DNA of 64,000 bases from an uncultured Bacteroidales bacterium (GTDB lineage: Bacteria; Bacteroidota; Bacteroidia; Bacteroidales; UBA932), in NCBI GenBank assembly GCA_934695325.1, contig CAKUVD010000004.1, positions 62,001-126,000 of the forward strand, read 5' to 3'. A program made the translations under genes and the position numbers. Below, piece by piece: positions 16,599 to 27,019 of the stretch (its first letter is position 1; each line of letters begins with the position of its first letter). Below the pieces are notes generated by a model. It was given only the letters and a program-made list of their open reading frames with translations, was not told the origin of the DNA and ran no database searches.

Positions 16599-18230
16599 CT
16601 ATCGTCTCGTCCTATAGACTCCAAATTCTGAGATGGCCACGGTGCTTCCCGAGCGGTACACACCATCCGGGGCGAATGATTTCCTGTAATCAGTCACGGA
16701 AATCCGCACTGCGTCGCCATATACTTCATTGAAATTCAGTATGGTGACTCTGCCGCTCTTCAATGCGGAGAGAATCTGAGACTCGTCGGTTCCATCAGGA
16801 ACAATGTCTTGTCCTGTCGAAGTGACTGAAGTAGCTGTGCCATCTGCATTGACCTTCATAAGCTCCTTCCACTCGCCGTTCCTGCGGTAGTCGATGCGGT
16901 ATCCGCTGATTTCTGAACCAGTCTCCTCGGTGAGCACTATCTGGTTGAAAGGTAGCTCTTTGTCGAGATAGATTTCCAGGTGTGGATCTCCGTTTGCAAG
17001 AGCATTGGCCACCCACGCCGACTCGAAATCGTCATCGCACGCAAACTCCGAGATTTCCATATCGTAGCTCCAGCTGCTGTCCGCCCGGCGATGCTTTGCC
17101 AGGTTCGATGCTGTTATCGGCGCGGCGCATTCTGAAAAACGCGAATCGTCGGCCCTGTAGCCGGGGTCTATAGCCAATGCGGCTCTTCTTGCGGCACCTG
17201 GCTCTGCGGCCTCCCAGGCTTTTCCTATCTGTTTCAATGCCTTCAGTGCGTTGTCATCCATCAGTCCGTCCCTGTTCGGCGCCACGTTCAGGATGAAATT
17301 GCAATAAGCCTTTCCCATCGGTACAATGTTCTCGTTCACCAGCACTTCGATGTCCTTTAGAGGAGCCGTAGGGAATGTCGTCTTCCAGAACCAGTTCTTC
17401 TGGATAGGATAGCAGGACAATGCAGGAAGGGCGTTGCCGTCCTTGTCGATTTTCTGTCCGGCCCCCTGCTCATAAGACTTGATATCCGTGTAGAATAGGG
17501 CGTCAGTCGGGTATTTCGCTGCATTCAGGTCCATCACCAGGCACTCGGGTTGTATGGATTTTATCAGTGCGTATATCTCCTCGAAAGGTATGTCGTCATA
17601 AGATATCCTGCTCCACGGAGCGTCCCATCCGTCGATGATTAATGCCGTTATCCTTCCGTAATTAGTCAGAAGCTCTCGTAACTGGGTTTTTACCAGTTCT
17701 TTATGCTCTGGGGTAATCCAGCCTGGACGCAGATGTGCGTGTGTGTCCAGAATGGAATAATACAGCATCACATCCAGACCTTCATCACGGAATGCGTCCA
17801 CATATTCCTTTACGACGTCTCTTCTGAGCGGGCTGCTCATCACGGAGTAGTCCGTGGTGCGTGTGTCCCAGATGCAGAAACCGCTGTGGTGCTTGGTCGT
17901 GAGGCAGCCATAAGTCATTCCGGCTGACTTGGCGGCCTTCGCCCACTGGCGGCAGTCGAGCCTTGTAGGATTGAACAGATCTGGAGAAGCATCCGGGTCA
18001 GGCCAGTCCTCATTCACGAATGTGGGCATATTGAAATGAATGAACATCCCGAAGCGCAGATCCACGAAACGCCTCTGTAGCGCAGCCATTGATACGGAAG
18101 AGTCTTCCACGCTTTCCGTGTCTCGGTATTCCTGGTCAATGCTGGATATGTCAGATGAATAGGCGGCATCCGCCTGGGATATTGAAAAAAATGCAGCAGC
18201 GGCTGCCAGGAACAATTTCAGTGTCGTCAT
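16599..18230 (-). CDS. Alpha-L-fucosidase, GH29
   Basis: This is a secreted glycoside hydrolase that removes alpha-L-fucose from host or plant glycans. After a signal peptide (residues 1-23, cut near ADA) the GH29 barrel shows RFVDLRFGMFIHF, TTKHHSGFCIWDT and DVMLYYSILD. The catalytic nucleophile aspartate is Asp200 in ALIIDGWD. The C-terminal part (about 390-543) is a discoidin/F5-8C-like beta domain (LEIYLDKELPFNQIVLTEE). The frame is open to 18365, but a -7 box lies inside that stretch and the signal peptide begins at the ATG at 18230, so I take this as the start. Its neighbour on the other strand is a TonB-dependent receptor; there is no SusD-like gene nearby, so this is not a classical polysaccharide utilisation locus. 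Confidence 0.9.
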   Translation of the reverse strand: MTTLKLFLAAAAAFFSISQADAAYSSDISSIDQEYRDTESVEDSSVSMAALQRRFVDLRFGMFIHFNMPTFVNEDWPDPDASPDLFNPTRLDCRQWAKAAKSAGMTYGCLTTKHHSGFCIWDTRTTDYSVMSSPLRRDVVKEYVDAFRDEGLDVMLYYSILDTHAHLRPGWITPEHKELVKTQLRELLTNYGRITALIIDGWDAPWSRISYDDIPFEEIYALIKSIQPECLVMDLNAAKYPTDALFYTDIKSYEQGAGQKIDKDGNALPALSCYPIQKNWFWKTTFPTAPLKDIEVLVNENIVPMGKAYCNFILNVAPNRDGLMDDNALKALKQIGKAWEAAEPGAARRAALAIDPGYRADDSRFSECAAPITASNLAKHRRADSSWSYDMEISEFACDDDFESAWVANALANGDPHLEIYLDKELPFNQIVLTEETGSEISGYRIDYRRNGEWKELMKVNADGTATSVTSTGQDIVPDGTDESQILSALKSGRVTILNFNEVYGDAVRISVTDYRKSFAPDGVYRSGSTVAISEFGVYRTRR

Positions 18231-18331
18231 ATTATATATAGTCAAACTGCTTTCAATCACAGTATGTACCCGCCGCATATCTGGCAAAGCCTCTTGACGC
18301 AGGAACTTATCGTAGTGACTTGCAGAGGATG

Positions 18332-18339
18332 TAAAGATA
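18332..18339 (-). promoter_or_regulatory. Minus-strand -7 box (TATCTTTA) for fucosidase
   Basis: The minus strand reads TATCTTTA, one base off TAnnTTTG. It lies about 100 bases before the preferred fucosidase start and supports moving the start to 18230. Confidence 0.45.
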
Positions 18340-18524
18340 GTGCTTATTTTCTTATGTCGCCACATCCGTGAGGGATGAAATTTCCTTCAAATCGACAGAG
18401 CGCTGCAACTAATTGGCTTGGATACGCATCTATCAAGAGGCTGTTCTCGGTCGATTAATGAAATCTTCAGAATATGCCAGTCCTTGGTGCGCAGGGACTT
18501 TTTTGCACGAAAAACAGATTATAG

Positions 18525-20948
18525 ATGAAGAAGATACTTCTGACAGCCATTATGACCTTGCTCATCACCGCTGGCACATTCGGCCAGGTCCGGAAGGCCA
18601 CGGTGAGCGGATACATCAGAGACGAAGCCACAGGAGAGACGTTGATAGGCGCAGGCGTCGTGGATATGCGCCCTGTCTCTTCCGTCACGGGAGCCGTAAC
18701 CAACGACTATGGCTTCTACACATTGACCATCCCGACAGGAAAGACGTTGCTGGCCTTCTCGTACGTGGGATGCAAGACCGAAACCATCAGCATTGACCTG
18801 GCCAGGGACACTGTCATAAACATTTCTCTGACGGAGGCGGATGTCCTGGATGCCGCGACGGTGGTCGCACGTAGGGACGCCGGTATCCATTCCACATATA
18901 TGGGAGCCCTGGAGATTCCGCAGGAGATGATAAAGAATATGCCTGTGTTCCTAGGCGAGGCAGATGTCATCAAGACGCTTCAGATGATGCCAGGCGTGCA
19001 GCCTGGAATGGAAGGATTCTCAGGTATTTACGTGCGCGGAGGAGGGGCGGACGAGAATCTGATGATGCTGGACGGCTCTCCACTTTACAATGTGAGCCAT
19101 CTCTTGGGCTTGTTCTCTGTGTTCACTCCTGAGGCGGTCAAGAAAGTGACATTTTATAAAGGCTCATTTCCGGCGAGATATGGAGGAAGAGTATCCAGCA
19201 TCGTGGATGTAAGGACCAATGACGGAAACTTCAAAGGTTTCCACGGTTCGGTGAGCGCCGGGATGCTGTGCGAGAAACTTCATCTCGAAGGGCCTCTCGG
19301 AAACGAAAGAACTACGTTCTCCGTCAGCGCCCGCGGAATGCACACATTCCTGTTCGACCGTCTGATAAAAGCCTGCGGCAGCCCGGCAAATTACGCCTTC
19401 TATGATGTCAATGCCAAGGTGACTCATCGCTTCAGCGACCGTGACCGCCTGTTCCTTTCATTCTATCACGGACGTGACTATTTCCGCTATGGGGAGAGCA
19501 GCAAGGGATATGCTGATGTGAGCGTCGGGTCAGAGACATATAAGGAGTACTCTGAAGACAATATGAAGGTGAATCTGAAATGGGGCAATATGCTTACTGT
19601 GATGAGATGGAATCACGTCTTCAGCAGCAGGCTGTTCGCCAACACGTCAGTATCCTGGAATAAGTACGATATGCGGTTGGACTCCTACAGCCGCGAGATC
19701 GTGAAGTCCGAAAAAGAGAACTATGACAATTCCTATAAGTATGGATATAATTCCGGCATCGTCGATTTCGGAGGCAGAATGGATTTCGACTATACCCCGG
19801 CGCCGCAGCATCTTGTGAAGTTCGGAGGCGAGTTTGTCCACCACGCATACCGTCCTTCCGTCGAGAGAGTGAGGGAGGTCAATGAAGATGGGACGAAAAG
19901 GACCGACACGGACAAGAAGTCGAATATGAGCCCGGATATGTATGGGGCGGAGGCATCCGTATATATCGAAGATGATATGACGCTCGGCGAGCATTTCTCT
20001 CTGAATCCCGGCGTCCATCTAAGCCTTTTCTTCACGGATGGCAGGACGTATTTCAGCCCGGAGCCGAGACTGGCCGTGAAATACTCTCTCGGCAGGGGAT
20101 GGGCGCTGAAGACGGCGTATTCCAGGATGTCTCAGTATGTGCATCAGCTGACTTCAGGCAATCTCAGCCTCCCGACAGACCTATGGGTGCCCATAACAAG
20201 GAATATACGTCCAGTGACATCAGACATTGTGTCGCTTGGAGCATATTTCAGCGGACTGAAAGGATGGGAGTTCTCCGTCGAGGGATATTGGAAAAGACTG
20301 AACAATGTCCTCGAGTACAAGGATGGAAAGATGGCGTTTATGTCGGCCGAGGACTGGGAGCAGAATGTGGAGATGGGAGAGGGAAGGGCCTACGGTGCCG
20401 AATTCTATGTGCAGAAGACATTAGGACGGACTAAGGGAACGGCTTCATACACATTGTCCTGGGCGGATAGACGTTTCAATGGCGGGACTATCAACAATGG
20501 GGAATGGTTCCCTTTCGTATATGACCGCAGGCACAACTTCAGCCTGAGTCTGAGCCAGAAACTGGGCGGAAAAGTGGAACTCAGTGCGATATGGACATTT
20601 ATGTCTGGAAACTGGATGACAGTCCCGACACGAAAGTCATTCACTATTAATCCTGACGGGGAGGCTGGAGGCGAAACCGACTATATCGAAAGCCGTAACA
20701 ATTACAAGCTTCCTCCGACGCACCGCCTGGACTTCAATTTCAGTTTTCATAGGCAGAAGCGCCACGGAGAACGTATATGGAATGTCGGGATGTACAACGC
20801 CTATGGTGCTCGCAACCCTAATCTGCTGACGTTCGACCCATACACTAAAAAGGATCCGGATACAGGAAAGAATATAGAGGTGCCGGCTCTGCATAAAATC
20901 TCATACTTGTTATTCTTTCCGTCGTTCAGCTACACATTCAAATTCTGA
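18525..20948 (+). CDS. TonB-dependent outer-membrane receptor
   Basis: This is an outer-membrane active-transport channel powered through TonB. A signal peptide (1-20, ending TFGQ) precedes a carboxypeptidase-regulatory-like domain (about 24-108, VSGYIRDEATGETLIGAGV). The plug domain follows (about 130-235, with GIYVRGGGADENLMMLDGSPLYN), then a 22-strand-type barrel. It ends in YTFKF with terminal Phe. At 807 residues it is shorter than SusC proteins and lacks a SusD partner. Instead a DUF4249 lipoprotein gene overlaps its stop by one base (TGATG), a standard pairing in Bacteroidota. The substrate is unknown; metals, peptides or small glycans are possible. Confidence 0.9.
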   Translation: MKKILLTAIMTLLITAGTFGQVRKATVSGYIRDEATGETLIGAGVVDMRPVSSVTGAVTNDYGFYTLTIPTGKTLLAFSYVGCKTETISIDLARDTVINISLTEADVLDAATVVARRDAGIHSTYMGALEIPQEMIKNMPVFLGEADVIKTLQMMPGVQPGMEGFSGIYVRGGGADENLMMLDGSPLYNVSHLLGLFSVFTPEAVKKVTFYKGSFPARYGGRVSSIVDVRTNDGNFKGFHGSVSAGMLCEKLHLEGPLGNERTTFSVSARGMHTFLFDRLIKACGSPANYAFYDVNAKVTHRFSDRDRLFLSFYHGRDYFRYGESSKGYADVSVGSETYKEYSEDNMKVNLKWGNMLTVMRWNHVFSSRLFANTSVSWNKYDMRLDSYSREIVKSEKENYDNSYKYGYNSGIVDFGGRMDFDYTPAPQHLVKFGGEFVHHAYRPSVERVREVNEDGTKRTDTDKKSNMSPDMYGAEASVYIEDDMTLGEHFSLNPGVHLSLFFTDGRTYFSPEPRLAVKYSLGRGWALKTAYSRMSQYVHQLTSGNLSLPTDLWVPITRNIRPVTSDIVSLGAYFSGLKGWEFSVEGYWKRLNNVLEYKDGKMAFMSAEDWEQNVEMGEGRAYGAEFYVQKTLGRTKGTASYTLSWADRRFNGGTINNGEWFPFVYDRRHNFSLSLSQKLGGKVELSAIWTFMSGNWMTVPTRKSFTINPDGEAGGETDYIESRNNYKLPPTHRLDFNFSFHRQKRHGERIWNVGMYNAYGARNPNLLTFDPYTKKDPDTGKNIEVPALHKISYLLFFPSFSYTFKF

Positions 20949-22009
20949 TGACAATGATACGAAATATTATGTTGGCGGCCGTCGCCATTGCGATGTGTGT
21001 GTCCTGTGAGAAATACATTGACCTGAAAGAGGACGGGCCTGAAAGACTTCTCATAGTCAATGGCAATGTCGTGGCGGGGGAGCCTGTCCATACGGTGAAA
21101 TTGGCCTGGAGTACGTTCCGGGACATCAGACCGGTGGAATCTGCGCACCTTGAGTGCTTCATAAACGGAACGAAAGTGGCGGAGACGTCAGACCTGCAGG
21201 ATGTATTGAGTTTTGGCGAGAAGGATGCCGTCATAAGACAGATGAATTTCAGTGCTGACTTTAAGCCTGGTGATGAAGTGAGGATAACCGTCGAGGTGGG
21301 GGATGTGAAGGTGTATGTCGTGTCCAATGTGCCGGCCGCACCTGTGATTCCATCGGTGGACACCTCTACGGTAATGACGAAGGACTATTTCGGTGACCTG
21401 ACAGATCATTCTCTATATGAGGTCAATGTCCAGGATGTCCGAGGAGAAGACAATTACTACAGGGTGGTGATGGATCTGGACTCTGAATTCTATGTGGACT
21501 GGGTGTCGGATGATGAAAAGCAGTACAGGAAAGGTGATATATTGGGAGAGGTGACAAGTCGTCTGGACATAGATAACTCTATGGAGCCGCTGCTCAGGAG
21601 AAAAATCGGCAAGGATGATGACGACAGTGACTGGAACTTCTATAACAATAGGTATAATATCTTTACAGACAATAAGTTCAGGGATTCAGACTATACTATG
21701 AGACTCGTCGTGGTGCATAACGGCTCACTGCGCAACATTGACCGTTATGAATATGATGAGAACCGTGTCCGACTTGCCCAGGACAGGACGGTGAACATAA
21801 GAGTATGGTCAATGCCCAAGCTTTCATACATATATATGAACGATTATATGTTCGATCATTCGGAACAGGGAGGATGGTCTTTCGTGTCAGGGATTCCTTA
21901 TCCTTCCAATGTGAAGGGAGGCACGGGGCTCGTGTCGATAATGAGCCAGGCTGAATATAGTGTCAGGCTCGGGGTGTTGCGGGAGGAAACGAATATATGG
22001 CAGGATTAG
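20948..22009 (+). CDS. DUF4249 lipoprotein, partner of TonB-dependent receptor
   Basis: The lipobox VSC gives a lipidated cysteine at about residue 20. The DUF4249 pattern is visible: PERLLIVNGNVVAGEP near the start, then AHLECFINGTKVAE and FKPGDEVRITVEV, and a C-terminal SFVSGIPYPSNVKGGTGLVS block. Such proteins sit on the outer membrane beside a TonB-dependent receptor and are thought to help capture its ligand. The ATG shares its A with the receptor stop, so the two are translationally coupled. A second ATG two codons on (20954) is an alternative start. Confidence 0.85.
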   Translation: MTMIRNIMLAAVAIAMCVSCEKYIDLKEDGPERLLIVNGNVVAGEPVHTVKLAWSTFRDIRPVESAHLECFINGTKVAETSDLQDVLSFGEKDAVIRQMNFSADFKPGDEVRITVEVGDVKVYVVSNVPAAPVIPSVDTSTVMTKDYFGDLTDHSLYEVNVQDVRGEDNYYRVVMDLDSEFYVDWVSDDEKQYRKGDILGEVTSRLDIDNSMEPLLRRKIGKDDDDSDWNFYNNRYNIFTDNKFRDSDYTMRLVVVHNGSLRNIDRYEYDENRVRLAQDRTVNIRVWSMPKLSYIYMNDYMFDHSEQGGWSFVSGIPYPSNVKGGTGLVSIMSQAEYSVRLGVLREETNIWQD

Positions 22010-22068
22010 GACAATAAATTGAAAAACTCAGAATATCCATACCGCAAACCTTGCCAATTCCAACACAA

Positions 22069-22095
22069 AAGTCCAGACTTTTTTAGCCTGGACTT
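22069..22095. terminator. Hairpin between convergent DUF4249 and GH97 genes
   Basis: AAGTCCAG (22069-22076) pairs with CTGGACTT (22088-22095); the loop holds a T-run and no long T-tail follows. It lies between convergent genes and probably ends transcription from one or both sides. Confidence 0.5.
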
Positions 22096-22170
22096 CAGAT
22101 TCTTACGGAAATTTTGGTGCAATCACATCTATCGTTCCCATTATTAATTGCATGCTGTACAAGCGTCAGC

Positions 22171-24174
22171 CTAATGCCGAGTGATGCGGGCCGTCCAGCC
22201 GCCGCCTGGTGCCATATGGACACTGACGTGACGGTCAGCAGGTACGCTTACCACCTCGTGACGGAAATCGCGGGCCGCGCGGTCTGCATTGACACCGTCG
22301 CGGAAGACCTCCATCGCCCAGTCGCCATCGCCGAGGAAGGAAAGGTCAATGTCTATGTCCCTGGCGTCCCATCCGGTGATAGAGCCGACATACCACACAT
22401 CCCCGCTGCGGCGTGCAAGCGTGATATATTTGCCGAGTTCGCCATTTACAGCCACGCTTTCATCCCATATTGCAGGACATTCTGCGATATATTTCGTGCA
22501 GACAGGCTCATTCATATAGTTGGACGGGGAATCGCACATCATATTGAGCGGAGAGTCGAAGATCACGTACTCGGCAAGCTGACGGCAGCGTGTACCCTGG
22601 CTCATCGCCTCTGAGCTTACAGGACGGTAGTTCTTCTTGACCGCATTACGCATCGCACCCTGTGTATAGTCCATAGGGCCTGCCGCCATACGGATGAACG
22701 GCACAGTCACGTCATAAGTAACCTGGTCTACTGAAGTGTCGCTCCATTTCATCTGCTCCAGGCCGTGCACGCCTTCATAGTTCACCACGTTAGGATATGC
22801 TCTATTCAGCCCTGCAGGCTTGTATGTGCCGTGGAAATCTATCAGAAGGTGATACTTCGCAGTCATCTCCGCCGCACGCCTGTGGAAGTCCACCATCATC
22901 TGATCATCCCTGTCCATAAAGTCCACCTTGAAGCCCTTGACGCCCATCTCCGAATAATGACGGCAGACATTCTCCATATCTCTGTCGAAAGCCAGATATC
23001 CGGCCCAGAGAATAAGCCCTACTCCACGCTCCTGCGCATACTGGCAGAGCATCGGAAGGTCAATCTCCGGAATGACCTGCATCAGGTCAGCCTTCTTGTT
23101 CACGGCCCATCCTTCATCAAGTATCACATACTCGATTCCATTGGCCGCCGCAAAGTCAATATAGTATTTATATGTATCATTGTTTATGCCGGCACGAAAG
23201 TCCACTCCATAAAGGTTCCAGGCATTCCACCAGTCCCAGGCCACCTTGCCCGGACGTACCCAACTGAAATCAGCCGAAGGGTCCGCAGGAGTGGAAAGAT
23301 TCCATACGAGGTCATTGACGGCAAGATGAGCATCATTGTCCGTAACCATTATGATTCTCCACGGGAACGCCTCCTTGCCGGAACATCTCGCAATATAGTT
23401 CTCGCGAGTCTGGACCTCCCCCTGGAGCATATTGTGACCTCCCTGTCTTATCTCCTTAGGATATGGTGCGAAGCGTCCCGTAAGCGTGGAGGCGTTACCT
23501 TCATTGTAAAGGAACATACCGGGATAATGTCTCAGGTCTGATTCTGTCACCAGGACCTTGACGCCGTTGTCGGCAGCGACAGCGACAGGAAGGAAGGCAA
23601 GACGCTCCTTGTTCCATCCGGAAAGCGGATGTACGGAATAAGTGTTCTCGAATGAGTTATAATACTGAGTCTCCAGAGTCTGGGTATGCTGCCTCACATA
23701 AGGAATATAACCGGTCCAGTCCTGTGCGAACGAGAACTCCGCCTGCTCGCTGACGACCTCGAAATCACCTTTAAGCCCACTTACGAACCTATAGGCCACC
23801 CCATCGTCATAAGCCCTGAACACCAGCGAGAACTCCTTGAAATCCAGAGCCATCTCGTTGTAATGATCGCGGACATCTGATTTCTTGTAAATCTCAGCCT
23901 GCCAGACCTGGTCAATGCTTGTCCTGCGGACCTTGCGGACTTTGTCGCCGTCGCCGAAGACGACACCGCCGGAGACTGTCATTGATATACAGGAAGGTGC
24001 AATGATCTGCTGTTCATCCCTCGCCACCATATAAGATATGTCGTCTCCGACAATGACTGTAGCGTACAGATGTCCATCAGGAGACACCACCTGGTAGGTG
24101 CCGTCATTTGCCGAAACCAGCATAGGCGAGGCCAATGCAAGAGACACAGCCGCCAGTAAAGTTTTAAATGTCAT
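22171..24174 (-). CDS. GH97 alpha-glycosidase (probably retaining type)
   Basis: This is a secreted glycoside hydrolase of family 97, found mainly in Bacteroidota, acting on alpha-glucosides or alpha-galactosides. A signal peptide covers residues 1-22 (ending VSAN). The N-terminal beta-sandwich runs to about 260, then the TIM barrel (KVAWDWWNAWNLYGVDF, EYVILDEGW, GLILWAGYLAFD) and a C-terminal beta domain. The motif GFKVDFMDRDD carries an aspartate where retaining GH97 enzymes have their nucleophile, and YEGVHGLEQ supplies the candidate acid/base glutamate. SusB-type inverting enzymes differ here, so retention is likely. The exact sugar cannot be told. It is 36 bases from mutS, with no functional link. 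Confidence 0.9.
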   Translation of the reverse strand: MTFKTLLAAVSLALASPMLVSANDGTYQVVSPDGHLYATVIVGDDISYMVARDEQQIIAPSCISMTVSGGVVFGDGDKVRKVRRTSIDQVWQAEIYKKSDVRDHYNEMALDFKEFSLVFRAYDDGVAYRFVSGLKGDFEVVSEQAEFSFAQDWTGYIPYVRQHTQTLETQYYNSFENTYSVHPLSGWNKERLAFLPVAVAADNGVKVLVTESDLRHYPGMFLYNEGNASTLTGRFAPYPKEIRQGGHNMLQGEVQTRENYIARCSGKEAFPWRIIMVTDNDAHLAVNDLVWNLSTPADPSADFSWVRPGKVAWDWWNAWNLYGVDFRAGINNDTYKYYIDFAAANGIEYVILDEGWAVNKKADLMQVIPEIDLPMLCQYAQERGVGLILWAGYLAFDRDMENVCRHYSEMGVKGFKVDFMDRDDQMMVDFHRRAAEMTAKYHLLIDFHGTYKPAGLNRAYPNVVNYEGVHGLEQMKWSDTSVDQVTYDVTVPFIRMAAGPMDYTQGAMRNAVKKNYRPVSSEAMSQGTRCRQLAEYVIFDSPLNMMCDSPSNYMNEPVCTKYIAECPAIWDESVAVNGELGKYITLARRSGDVWYVGSITGWDARDIDIDLSFLGDGDWAMEVFRDGVNADRAARDFRHEVVSVPADRHVSVHMAPGGGWTARITRH

Positions 24175-24211
24175 AATAATGTAAATTTATTTAAATTATA
24201 AATCATATTTA

Positions 24212-26908
24212 TCATATACCAAGTTCCTTCTTCATATCACGAAGAAGATCGAAAGCCTGCATCGGGGTCATATTGTTCAGGTCAGCAGACTTCAAAGTAT
24301 CTCTCATTGAAGATAATGTAGGATCGTCAAGCTGGAACAGGGACAGCTGTATGGAACCGTCGCTTTCCACTCTTCCTTCTTTTGTATTATAAGGTTTACC
24401 TATTGATAAAGAGTCAGACCTCATCGATTCACTTATCACCGAAGGACTCCCTGCTTCCAGAGAAGCCAATGTCCTCTCGGCCGAAGCGAGCACTTCCTTA
24501 GGCATCCCCGCCATCCTGGCTACGTGAATACCGAAACTGTGCGCCGTGCCGCCTTCCTTCAGTTTGCGCAGGAATATGACCTCCTTCCCTACTTCCTTCA
24601 CCGCTACGTGAAAATTGCGCACGCGGGGATAAATACCCTCAAGATCATTGAGTTCGTGGTAATGCGTAGCGAACAGGGTCTTGGCCCCCTTGCCGTACTG
24701 ATGTATGTATTCTACGATGGCACGGGCTATGGACATCCCGTCATAAGTGGATGTTCCTCGTCCTATCTCATCAAGAAGAACCAGGGAACGTTCTGATAGA
24801 TTGTGCAGAATCATCGACGTCTCCAGCATCTCCACCATAAATGTGGACTCTCCGCGTGAGATATTGTCAGAAGCCCCGACACGGGTGAAAATCTTGTCGA
24901 AGAAACCAAGCTTCGCGGAATCCGCCGGCACGAATGAGCCTATCTGTGCCATCAGTACGATGAGCGCAGTCTGACGCAGCAGTGCTGACTTTCCAGACAT
25001 ATTAGGCCCAGTCAGTATGATGATCTGCTGCCTGTCCCTGTCCAAATGTATGTCGTTCGGGACATATTCCTCACCTGGCTTCATAAGAGTCTCTATGACA
25101 GGATGCCTGCCGGCCTTGATGTCCAGAGAGAGACCGTCGTTCATTTCTGGACGGCAATAATGGTTCTCCACGGCAAGCTCTGCGAAACCAGCCAGGACAT
25201 CCAGCTTGGCCACGACCATTGAATTTTTCTGGATAACCCTTATGTTTTCCTGAATCCTGGATATCAACTTATTGTATATGGTGGACTCCAGCGCATATAT
25301 CTTGTCCTCAGCCGAGAGTATCTGTTCCTCGTATTCCTTGAGTTCCTGAGTTATGTAACGTTCAGCATTGACAAGCGTCTGCTTGCGGATCCATTCCTCC
25401 GGGACTTTGTCCTTATGCGCATTACGAACCTCTATATAATAGCCGAAGACATTGTTGTAACCTATTTTCAATGAAGATATTCCCGTGCGCTCCGTCTCTC
25501 GCTGCTGCATCTTCAGGAGATAGTCTTTCCCTCCGTGGGAAATGTCACGGAGACGGTCGAGCTCATCATCCACGCCTTTCGCTATCACGTCCCCCTTTCC
25601 GATGGCAGCCGCAGCATCCGGAGACAGCGTCCCGGAGATGATTTCATTGAGCTGCGAGCATCCGTCAATGGCGGAAGCCAAAGCGGCGAGCGGTTCACAT
25701 ACGGCAGTTCCGCTGACATCGCCATCCGCATTGTCCTTCACTCCCTCAGAACACAGAGACTTTATCGGGGCGAGCTGTGAGAGACCTCTTCCTAGCTGCA
25801 ACATTTCCCGCGGCATTATCTTGCCTGTGGCGGCTCTCGAGATAATGCGTTCCAGATCCCCAATATTGCTGATATGCTGCTGGATTTCAGACAATAGCGC
25901 GGAGTGTTCCGTAAAATGCCCCACTATGTCGAAACGGTCTTCCAGTTCCTTCAGATCCATCGACGGCATCGCAAGCCAGCCGCGGAGAAGCCTGGACCCC
26001 ATCGGGGAGCAGCACTTGTCCATCACATCCACCAGGGCCACGCCCTCACCTCCCGCAGAGGCGCTGAATATCTCCAAGTTCCTGATAGTGAACCTGTCCA
26101 TCCAGACGAACTTATCCTCATCAATGCGAGAAATGGAACAGATATTGGCAAGCCCTACGTGCTGGGTCTGTTCAAGATATACTATCAAGGCTCCGGCAGA
26201 ACATACACCGAGCGGGTATGAATCGACAGCATACCCCTTAAGGGATTCAACGCGCAGCTGTTTCTTCAGTTTCTCTGCGGCGGAATCATATACAAAAGCC
26301 CACTCGTCCAACGAAGACAAATAGATATTGTCACCATAAAGTTCCCGCGCCCTCTTTTCGCATCCACGCTGAACGACGATTTCTTTCGGGGACAATGACG
26401 CTATGAGTGTCCCTATATAGGCCGTGCTTCCCTGCGCCACCCTGAATGTCCCCGTGGATACGTCCAGGAATGCAGCTCCGCACTGATCCTTCGAGAACGT
26501 AAGCCCTGTCAGGAAGTTATGTTCCTTCTGGTCAAGCATATTCTCCCCGAAGGCAATGCCGGGGGTGACCATTTCCGTGACCCCCCTCTTGACCAGAGCC
26601 CTGCCTCCAACGAGCTTCGGATCTTCCAGCTGGTCGCATACGGCTACTTTGTATCCGGCACGGATAAGGCGCGTAAGGTACTGCTCTATGGCGTGATGAG
26701 GGAAGCCCGCCATCGGAACGGCCTCCTTGTCTCCGTTGGAGCGCTTTGTCTGCACCAACCCGAGAACCTTGCTGACCAGCACGGCATCATCGGAATATGT
26801 CTCATAGAAATCTCCCACCCTATAAAGCAGAACTGCTTCCGGATGCTGTGCCTTGACAGCAAAATATTGTTTTAGCAGAGGAGTGTCCTCCGCCTGTTTC
26901 TTCGCCAT
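24212..26908 (-). CDS. mutS: DNA mismatch repair protein MutS
   Basis: MutS recognises base mismatches and small loops and starts mismatch repair. The mismatch-reading motif is intact (RVGDFYETY, with Phe and Glu). Walker A is LTGPNMSGKSALLRQ, and the Walker B/signature segment is VLLDEIGRGTSTYDG. The helix-turn-helix and C-terminal dimer region are present. The length of 898 residues is usual for Bacteroidota MutS1. The gene has its own -7 box at 26935-26942 and is divergent from a glycosyltransferase gene. Confidence 0.97.
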   Translation of the reverse strand: MAKKQAEDTPLLKQYFAVKAQHPEAVLLYRVGDFYETYSDDAVLVSKVLGLVQTKRSNGDKEAVPMAGFPHHAIEQYLTRLIRAGYKVAVCDQLEDPKLVGGRALVKRGVTEMVTPGIAFGENMLDQKEHNFLTGLTFSKDQCGAAFLDVSTGTFRVAQGSTAYIGTLIASLSPKEIVVQRGCEKRARELYGDNIYLSSLDEWAFVYDSAAEKLKKQLRVESLKGYAVDSYPLGVCSAGALIVYLEQTQHVGLANICSISRIDEDKFVWMDRFTIRNLEIFSASAGGEGVALVDVMDKCCSPMGSRLLRGWLAMPSMDLKELEDRFDIVGHFTEHSALLSEIQQHISNIGDLERIISRAATGKIMPREMLQLGRGLSQLAPIKSLCSEGVKDNADGDVSGTAVCEPLAALASAIDGCSQLNEIISGTLSPDAAAAIGKGDVIAKGVDDELDRLRDISHGGKDYLLKMQQRETERTGISSLKIGYNNVFGYYIEVRNAHKDKVPEEWIRKQTLVNAERYITQELKEYEEQILSAEDKIYALESTIYNKLISRIQENIRVIQKNSMVVAKLDVLAGFAELAVENHYCRPEMNDGLSLDIKAGRHPVIETLMKPGEEYVPNDIHLDRDRQQIIILTGPNMSGKSALLRQTALIVLMAQIGSFVPADSAKLGFFDKIFTRVGASDNISRGESTFMVEMLETSMILHNLSERSLVLLDEIGRGTSTYDGMSIARAIVEYIHQYGKGAKTLFATHYHELNDLEGIYPRVRNFHVAVKEVGKEVIFLRKLKEGGTAHSFGIHVARMAGMPKEVLASAERTLASLEAGSPSVISESMRSDSLSIGKPYNTKEGRVESDGSIQLSLFQLDDPTLSSMRDTLKSADLNNMTPMQAFDLLRDMKKELGI

Positions 26909-26934
26909 AACGATATAATGAATTTCAGATTAAA

Positions 26935-26942
26935 CAAATTTA
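26935..26942 (-). promoter_or_regulatory. Minus-strand -7 box (TAAATTTG) for mutS
   Basis: On the minus strand the sequence reads TAAATTTG, an exact TAnnTTTG match, 27 bases before the mutS start codon. Confidence 0.6.
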
Positions 26943-26985
26943 CGGATTTTGCACCACCAATCAACAAGCGCCGACGAAAATTTCT

Positions 26986-26993
26986 TATCTTTG
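26986..26993 (+). promoter_or_regulatory. Plus-strand -7 box (TATCTTTG) for GT4 gene
   Basis: An exact TAnnTTTG match lies inside the longest open frame of the glycosyltransferase. It shows that the real start lies downstream, at the ATG at 27020, with a leader of about 20 bases. Confidence 0.65.
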
Positions 26994-27019
26994 ATGCCTC
27001 ATTGAAAATCTTCGACTGG

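Noticed and set aside
16599..24174. Polysaccharide utilisation locus
   Set aside because: GH29, GH97 and a TonB-dependent receptor are neighbours, but there is no SusD-like gene, no sensor or regulator, and the genes are on alternating strands with separate promoters. The receptor partner is DUF4249.
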